Part shown: positions 58,095 through 64,000 of the stretch, one piece after another
Numbering within the stretch: the first letter of the stretch is position 1
Layout of the letters: the number at the start of each line of letters is the position of its first letter
Assembly: GCA_024803745.1 (NCBI GenBank)
Contig: JANJXV010000040.1
Span: 1,523,914-1,587,913 of the forward strand
Reading direction: 5' to 3'
DNA length: 64,000 nucleotides
Source: Megascapheus bottae
Lineage: Eukaryota; Chordata; Mammalia; Rodentia; Geomyidae
The notes under the pieces: model-generated
Told to the model about the DNA's origin: nothing
Seen by the model: only the letters and a program-made list of their open reading frames with translations
The model's database searches: none
Made by a program: the position numbers and the translations under genes

Positions 58095-58561
58095 CTGCGG
58101 GGGGGGGGGTCTGAGCTGCCTGGACCCCATTGTCATGTTGGCCACTTTTGCCTCTTGGTCAGGGTGAATTTCACCTTGCTGTGCCTTTTCTGTATTTTCC
58201 AGTGGCTTCTTGGTTCTGTGTGGAGAGGACACAGGGTGGGAGAGAGTAGGGGTGTGTGCAGGGGGAGAATAGTTTCGTTGATCTGGGACCATTGCTGTCC
58301 ACCCTGGTTTTTCTTGAAATAATAGGTTTCTCTCTGCCCTAGTTCGGATCCTGACCGCCTCCCCAGAGGCCAGGTGTGAGCTCTGGTTATTCCAGGAGGG
58401 ACGGAGACTCTCTTGGTCATCCGCCAGGAATATGGGTGTGTGCCTTGAACCCAATACTCAGAGAAGCTGGGCCTTTCTCAGTGTCCCTGGCACACACAGC
58501 CATAAGGTAAACAGCACTCGGAATCAGTGCCATGGTGTGTTATCTCAGCACAACCTGGCCC

Positions 58562-58645
58562 AGCTAGGATGTAGCTTAGTGGTAAAGCACTTTGTCTAGC
58601 AAGTACAATGTCCTGGGTTCGAGCCCCCCTACTGGCAGTAGGAAA
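58562..58645 (+). mobile_element. ID-like SINE monomer
   Basis: TAGCTTAGTGGTAAAGCACT then GGGTTCGAGCCCCC, with A and B boxes. No Geo part. Confidence 0.8.
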
Positions 58646-58675
58646 AGAAAAATTTATTTATATTTTTGTTTTTTT

Positions 58676-58748
58676 ATATTTTTGTATATATGTATATGTA
58701 TATATTATATTTTTGTATGTGTGTGTGTGTATATATATATATATTTTT
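58676..58748. repeat. (TA)n / TGTATA-rich tract
   Basis: AT/GT-rich low complexity before a SINE. A similar TA run lies at 58945-58985 on its other side. Confidence 0.85.
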
Positions 58749-58936
58749 TTGGCCAGTCCTGGGGCTTGAGCTCAGGGTCTGAGCACTGTCTTTGGGTTTT
58801 CTCAAGTCTAGAGCTCTACCACTTGAACCACAGCACCACTTCCGGTTTTTTCTATGTATGTGGTACTGAGGAATCAAACCCGGGTCTTCATGAATGCTAG
58901 GCAAGCACTCTACCAGTAGGCCAAACTGCCGGCCCC
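58745..58936 (-). mobile_element. IDL-Geo SINE, minus orientation
   Basis: Starts with a T run, then the Geo complement (CTTGAGCTCAGGGTCTG) and the ID-like complement ending GCCAAACTGCCGGCCCC. Flanked by TA-rich repeats. Confidence 0.9.
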
Positions 58937-59109
58937 ATATGTTTATATTTTTGTATATATATATAATATATATATGATACACACACATGTATACACTTGA
59001 AAAACAAAACACAATCCATGTTAACAGGACCAATCAAACTTGGATTGAAAATCTTAGAAGCTGCAAACCAAAAGAAATCTTTCCTCTGTGTGTGTGTGTG
59101 TGTGTGTGT

Positions 59110-59315
59110 ACAAGGGTTTGAACTCAAGACCAAGGTGCTGTCTTTTAGCTACTTTCTTCAAGGCTACTTCATTACCAGTTTGAACCACAGCTTCACTTCT
59201 CCTGTGGTTCATCAGAGCTAAGCGACTCATGGACTTTCCTGTCCAGGCTGGCTTCGAACCACGATCCTCAGATCTCAGCCTCCTGAGTAGCTGGGATGAC
59301 AGGCGTGAGCCACTT
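59110..59315 (-). mobile_element. B1-like/Geo SINE, minus
   Basis: AGGGTTTGAACTCAAGACCA to GATGACAGGCGTGAGCCAC. Confidence 0.9.
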
Positions 59316-59449
59316 ACAAAAGCAACTCACCAATCCATCTTGTACCTGAGCTCTTAGCAGAAACTCTAAAAGCCAAGAGAGCATGGAACAAGACCTGTTG
59401 AGGGTAAACAACCATCAGCTAAATTTATCAGGCCCCGTCCTTCTCTTGG

Positions 59450-59668
59450 ATTGGCCAGGCTTATACCTGTCACCCCAGCTACTCAGGAAGCTGAGATCTG
59501 AGGATCATGGTTCAAAGCCAGCCCAGGCAGAAAAGTCTATGAGACTCTTACCTCCATTGAACCACCAGAAAACTGGAAGTGGAGCTGTGGCTCAGTGTGG
59601 TAAAGCACCAGCCTTGAGCTGAAGAGCTCAGGGACAGCGCCCAGGCCCTGAGTTCAAGCCAGACCCAG
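59450..59668 (+). mobile_element. B1-like/Geo SINE
   Basis: TATACCTGTCACCCCAGCTA to GCCCTGAGTTCAAGCCAGAC. Confidence 0.92.
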
Positions 59669-61117
59669 GGCTGTCTTCTTCTCCCACTGCCTTCCAGGCC
59701 TCTCCCCTTCCTGCGCTATCTACTTCAGGCCTATATGTGAGCAGAAGGGAGGGGTAGACAGACTCACAGACCTCAAACCTGTGATGCATTGGCTTTCCAA
59801 GAAACTGGACATTAAACACCAGGGGTCTCGGGGAAGGAGCTACAGAAGAAGCCACTAGAGCTTGACAAGCACAGTGCATGTGCGCACACACACACACACA
59901 CACACACACCCTTCCCCTCTGCCTGTACACTCACTCCAGGGTCACCCAGAGGCGGATGCTACGGGTCAAACCTACCCAGAACCAGACTTTGCAAAGTCCC
60001 ATTGGTATAAAACACCAGGGCGAGGTCCAGAGCAGCCACCAGCCTGGGCCCGGCCCAGAGGATTCTGGGTACATTCCTCCTGAGCATCTTTGTCTATGGA
60101 GGTAAAGTGGCGGCCTGGGAAAGCTGGGGGTGTGGCCAGCCGAACCAGGTCAGGTGCTCACCTGCCCACGGAGCCACCTGGCAGTGCCGGAGTCCCCACA
60201 GGTGTGGAGTGTGTGCCAAGGTGTCACCTGACTCCTGAGAAGGGAGAACTAGCTGCCTGCCTGCGCCAGGGCTCGCTCTCTCTCCATCTCGGTTCTCTCT
60301 GTCTCTCTTTAGACTATCTCTGTTTCTCCATCTGTCTCTCCCTTTCTGTCATTGTCTGTTTTTGTCCTTCTCTCTCCCTTCCCCTTTTCCTCTCCTTTCC
60401 ATTCCTCTGTATGAATCCTTCTCTGCATCTCTGTTAATGTTTCACTCTCTCTCCTTGCTTCCCTCCCTCGTCTTCCTCCCCTTTCTCTTCTCCCCCTCCC
60501 TGTGTGTCTCTGTCTCTTTCTTCGTGTTTGTTCTCATGCTGTCCCCTCTTCCTGGCACACTCACCCGAAGCTGTGTGTGTGATCTCTGCAGGCTGAGCTT
60601 GTGTGTATGTGGGACAAAGAGGAGGAGAAAACCTCCAGAAAGGAAGCGTCTGTCCCACGCCCCACTCACAGACGGGGCCTTGCGTGTCTTCTCCCTCCTG
60701 CTGCAGTCAGGGGCAGAGGAAACAAACAACAGAGGCAGGTGCAGGGGGGCCGAGCCCCAAGGAGGGCCCACTCCACTGCTCCATCTCCTGAGCCCCATCC
60801 AGCCTCACCTCCCAGTGCAAAAGCTCAGGGACAAGGCTCAGGCCCCAGGAGCAGTGTGCAAACACGCACACACACATACATGCACACATGCACAGATTCA
60901 CACAGATTTTATTATGTCTTGAGCTGTCTGGAAACAGGGTTCAGAGGGAGGCTAAAGACACCCCCCGCCCCCAGGCTCCTCCTGCCTTTCCTGATAACTT
61001 GGCTTCTCCTTGAGTTCAAAGCCACGGTCTTCCCGACATGCTTGAGTGTCTCATCGTACTTTCATACACGCAGAGCAACTACTTAGGCACCACCTCCTCT
61101 CCTGTCTTTCCTCGTGT

Positions 61118-61215
61118 GTCTGCTAGTAGCAGGGTTTCAACTCAGGGCCTCTCACTTGCTCTGCTTACTTGCTCAGCTGGCGTTCTACCACCTGAGCCAT
61201 GCCTCCAGCCCTGCT
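61118..61215 (-). mobile_element. tRNA-like SINE fragment, minus
   Basis: The complement reads GGCATGGCTCAGGTGGTAGA and then a diverged B box. Lies just downstream of NDUFA9. Confidence 0.6.
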
Positions 61216-61309
61216 TTGCAGAACCCGAGGCTTCAGTTCTAAATGGCTAGGGCTGGCCGTTTCTGGACCACCAGGGAAGAGAAAGCTCCCAGGTGGTCGT
61301 AATAAGATT

Positions 61310-61315
61310 TTATTC
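61310..61315 (-). terminator. NDUFA9: NDUFA9 polyadenylation signal AATAAA
   Basis: The minus strand reads GAATAAAATC about 70 bases after the NDUFA9 stop. This fits a short 3' UTR with cleavage near 61290. Confidence 0.7.
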
Positions 61316-61384
61316 TCCGTGGACAGAACGCCGGGCGGCTGGGCCCGGGGCTGCGGGCATGGCGGGCGGGAGGCGGGCGGGACA

Positions 61385-61555
61385 CTAGTAGTCCACAGTC
61401 TTGGCGGGCTTGGCGTCTTCGATCTCAGTTTTGAGCCAGCGGTTGGTGCGGTGGCGCCGCAGGGTCTCGATGGCCTTGAGCTCCAGCGGCGTGGGCTGGA
61501 CGCCCAGGTCCTCCAGACCCAGCATGTCCGGCAGGAGCTTGTCTGAGAGGTGGAT
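61385..61555 (-). CDS. NDUFA9: NDUFA9 last coding exon
   Basis: 171 nt in phase 0, acceptor CCCTCCACAG. Encodes 56 residues ([20 protein letters not shown] is the most conserved part) and the TAG stop at 61387-61385. Confidence 0.95.
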   Translation of the reverse strand: MHLSDKLLPDMLGLEDLGVQPTPLELKAIETLRRHRTNRWLKTEIEDAKPAKTVDY

Positions 61556-62557
61556 CTGTGGAGGGAGAAAAGATCAGGGGGGACACAGAGAACTAGGGTG
61601 GCACGCGCCCGGCCCCCCACTGCTGAGTGTCCCCACGGGGCCATGGGTGAGTACTTGCACTCATCCGGGGAGGAGATGGAAGGGAGGCTGAGGAAGGGCA
61701 GATGGCAGGCGTGGCGGCCAGGCCGTGGGACGTGGCCAGGCACCACCAGCCGGGGGGAAGCTGGGGGAAGATCAGCCAGCCAGGGGCCGGGCGGGGGTCC
61801 CCGCTCCCCACTTTCCGCACCCTGCCCCCTCACCCGGTCCACTTTGTCCCTCGTGGTCCACGGCTCGAATGGGCTGAGTTCAAACAGGCGTGCCAACATT
61901 CTAGAGGAAGGGCACAGGCGAGAGGTGTCCACAGGCTGCCACGTGCCAGCTGCACCCACCCCAGACACATCTGCGCCCACCACTCGCCCCCCGGAGGCCC
62001 GGCCCGGCTGACGGCCGAGACTAAACCCGGCAGCTCCTACGCTCCCCAGACAGCGGGAATAGGAGCAAGACGGCCAGCACAGAGGCCCAAGGCCGGGGAT
62101 CGCTTACAGCATGGAAGGCTGAGGGGGACCGCTGGGGCCCGGCCTCTTTGGTCCTGTTGGCTTTGGAGATGGGGGTCTCTCTTCCTGCTGGCTGGGAGTA
62201 CTTCCTAGGGGTCCCCCCCAGCCCGCTACGGTGACAAGGGTGGGCTGGCTTTCAGGAGATGCAGAAGCGCGACGCCTGACTCACCGATAGGCGAAGTACG
62301 GCAGGGGGTAGGGAAGGAAAGGCCGGTGGGCCACGGCGTAGATGTACTGTACCAGATCATACAGGCGGTAGCGGTTCGGCCTGGTGAGGGGGGAAAAAAA
62401 CCCACACAGCTGTAAAAAATGGCACTTTCTGATGGAGAAGGAAACATATATGGCCGGTAACAACACCAGGTGAGAATAAAGACCCCCGCTGCCGGCCCGT
62501 GAGTTCTCTAGGTTAATACTCATCCTTTCCTCCCCTTGGGTGTCGTGAATCTAGAGC

Positions 62558-62588
<31 letters not shown>

Positions 62589-63685
62589 GAATCCTTTTCG
62601 GTTATGTTTCCCAGGCCACAGGCCATCCCCAGTGCCCCTGCCATGACTGACCTCAGTGGTTCTGTCACTGCCCGCTGAGGGGACAGTTAGGCTAATAAAA
62701 ACCTTTCTGTTGGTATAGAAACCAAGGCTCAGCTCATGTTCCCGTTTAGACTCACCCCCGCCCCCCCAAATCAAGGACTTTCTATAAGTCAAACTGGGTG
62801 GGGATGTAGTTTGAAACCCGAAGGCTTTTCCCGGGTACTTTCTGACCTGCCTTGTGAAAGGGTTAACTCTGTACAACATCCTTGTAAGAACGCACCTCCC
62901 CAAAACGGAGGGCAATTAACAAAACAAAAACAAGCTGGACACTGGAGGCTCACACCGGCCATCCCAGCTACTCAGGAGGCTGAGATCCGAGGGTCACGGT
63001 TCAAAGCCAGCCCAGGGCAGGAAAGTCCATGAGTAAATCACCAGAAAGCGGGAAATGGGGCTGTGGTTCAACGTGGTAAGAGTGACAGCCTTGAGTGAAA
63101 AAGAGTTCAGGGACAGCATCGAGGCCCTGGGTTCAAGTCCTAGGACCTGCTTGCATGCCTGCAGGTCGCTCGTGTTAGAGCTGAGTCGTTGGTTTGCTCA
63201 CATTCTGAGCTTATGCACTGCGAGACCCTAACATAAAAATCCGAGTGGCTTGCTTCCTGCTTACTGTCTTTCCCCAAGCCACCCTGGTTCTCAGCACTCA
63301 CCCGACAAAGGCGAAGGTCTGGCCCTTGGCTGCCGGCTCTTTGGCAACTTTCACGATCCCCCGGGCCACGTCGGATACCTGTGGGCATTATAATTGGTGT
63401 TGAAGCAATTGCTGGAGGTGTGGGGGAGAAGGGAAAGCAGACGACACTCATTCACAGCCAACGCCGCACTGCCCACTGCGGAGAGCTTTGGTCTGTCTGC
63501 CAGGGAGCTGGGATTCTTCCTAGCTCAGCCTCCGGACGCCTGGCCCACTCCCCGTGTGCCAGGCTCCCCGAGGCACAGCCTGGAGGCGAGAGCACTTATC
63601 CACGGGTGGGTACTTACAAACACGGGCTGCTTCTCCGTCTTCAGGCCCAGGGACATGAGAGGCATCCCGACAAAATATCTCATGT
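61385..63685 (-). CDS. NDUFA9: NADH:ubiquinone oxidoreductase subunit A9, C-terminal five exons (partial)
   Basis: Accessory subunit of mitochondrial complex I, an atypical short-chain dehydrogenase/reductase-fold protein on the matrix arm. Five coding exons on the minus strand are in frame and joined by canonical GT-AG sites: 63685-63618, 63378-63302, 62380-62285, 61900-61834 and 61555-61385. The joined product covers MRYFVGMPL...[16 protein letters not shown]...[18 protein letters not shown]...[19 protein letters not shown]...KVDR and IHLSDKLLP...KTVDY-stop. Each aligns with recalled human NDUFA9 (for example [55 protein letters not shown]). The 5' exons lie beyond 64000. No disruption is seen, so this is a functional gene fragment. 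Confidence 0.95.
61834..61900 (-). CDS. NDUFA9: NDUFA9 exon (second from the 3' end)
   Basis: 67 nt, acceptor TTCCTCTAG and donor GTGAGG. Completes the split Arg and encodes [22 protein letters not shown]. Confidence 0.95.
62285..62380 (-). CDS. NDUFA9: NDUFA9 exon (third from the 3' end)
   Basis: 96 nt, acceptor CTCACCAG and donor GTGAGT. Encodes [20 protein letters not shown] to PYFAY plus two bases of Arg. Closely matches the human segment. Confidence 0.95.
62553..62587. repeat. (CA)n in an NDUFA9 intron
   Basis: About 17 units. Confidence 0.95.
62930..63152 (+). mobile_element. B1-like/Geo SINE in an NDUFA9 intron
   Basis: GGCTCACACCGGCCATCCCA to CTGGGTTCAAGTCCTAGGAC. Confidence 0.9.
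63302..63378 (-). CDS. NDUFA9: NDUFA9 exon (fourth from the 3' end)
   Basis: 77 nt, acceptor GCCCACAG and donor GTGAGT. Encodes [15 protein letters not shown] to TFAFV plus two bases of a split Gly codon completed by the next exon. Confidence 0.93.
63618..63685 (-). CDS. NDUFA9: NDUFA9 exon (fifth from the 3' end)
   Basis: 68 nt, acceptor CTCCACAG and donor GTAAGT. Encodes 22 codons, [12 protein letters not shown] to KQPVF, after two bases completing a split codon. Confidence 0.92.
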
Positions 63686-64000
63686 CTGTGGAGACAACAG
63701 GGGTGTTTACCAGGCCTGAGTGGTGCTCAGACCCCTCCTCTCCCCACCTTGTCTCTGTAAGGCCAATGCTTTGGGGACACAATGGGAAGATGGCAAATGC
63801 AGCCAGTGCTAAGAGCTCATGGTCCTGGAAAAGAGCCGTGGGGAGGTGTTCAGGCCAGAAACACTGAGGGCAGAGGGGCCCAGCGCCGAGCCAGGCAGAT
63901 CAGGTGGCACACAGCCAGCCACCACGCGAGGCCGGGCGTGGTCACGCCAGGACCCATCACCTGCTTCACGGGGGACACACAACCAAGAGCTGAACTGCGG

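Larger units (their letters stand above)
58095..61117. other. GALNT8-NDUFA9 interval
   Basis: SINEs, (TG)n and (CA)n runs, and a CT-rich stretch at 60265-60540. GALNT8 exon 1 (signal anchor and stem) was not recognised here. Confidence 0.4.

Noticed and set aside
61165..61983. 272-codon minus-strand open frame overlapping NDUFA9
   Set aside because: Reads through introns and in the wrong frame of the NDUFA9 exons. The spliced gene explains the region.

Overview
The window is mammalian nuclear DNA, and the repeats point to a rodent of the superfamily Geomyoidea (kangaroo rats, pocket mice, pocket gophers). About 50 short interspersed elements are present. They share a 3' part of the form 'gtggctcaagtggtagagc ... 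ccctgagttcaag', joined either to an ID-like tRNA-derived left monomer (the arrangement published as IDL-Geo) or to a 7SL/B1-like left monomer. The species cannot be named from the sequence.

All recognised genes lie on the minus strand, so transcription runs from high to low coordinates: NDUFA9 (last five coding exons, 61385-63685, 5' part outside the window), a GALNT8 relic (four recognisable exons, 53086-58094), KCNA6 (single coding exon, 36637-38193) and KCNA1 (single coding exon, 10903-12396). This is the conserved mammalian order NDUFA9-GALNT8-KCNA6-KCNA1, in reverse complement. KCNA1 and KCNA6 encode Kv1.1 and Kv1.6, shaker-type voltage-gated potassium channel subunits that share a T1 tetramerisation domain and can co-assemble. 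NDUFA9 is a mitochondrial complex I subunit and is unrelated in function. GALNT8, a GalNAc-transferase-family gene, appears to be dead here: at least two internal coding exons and the lectin-domain exons are not found, and the remaining junctions do not keep frame.

Layout: 1-10.9 kb holds the KCNA1 3' side (probable long 3' UTR, then intergenic repeats). 12.4-15 kb is the KCNA1 CpG-rich upstream region, with a CACGCCC tandem array and a long polypurine block. 15-36 kb is the KCNA1-KCNA6 interval, unusually rich in GC-rich tandem arrays: a CCAAT array at 18 kb, an AGGTCA-type array at 28.7 kb and a GC-box array at 29.7 kb. 38.2-39.4 kb is the KCNA6 upstream CpG region, which contains another tandem array just before the start codon. 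39.4-53 kb is SINE- and microsatellite-rich intergenic DNA with a 36-bp minisatellite at 43.3 kb. 53-58 kb is the GALNT8 relic, and 61-64 kb is NDUFA9.

There is no sign of a prokaryotic-style system, CRISPR array or intact mobile coding element. The best leads are regulatory or evolutionary: the CCAAT array capped by a GC box and TATA box, a minisatellite apparently born from the end of a SINE, the 5'-UTR minisatellite of KCNA6, and the loss of GALNT8. Repeat boundaries are by eye and accurate to roughly 5-20 bases.
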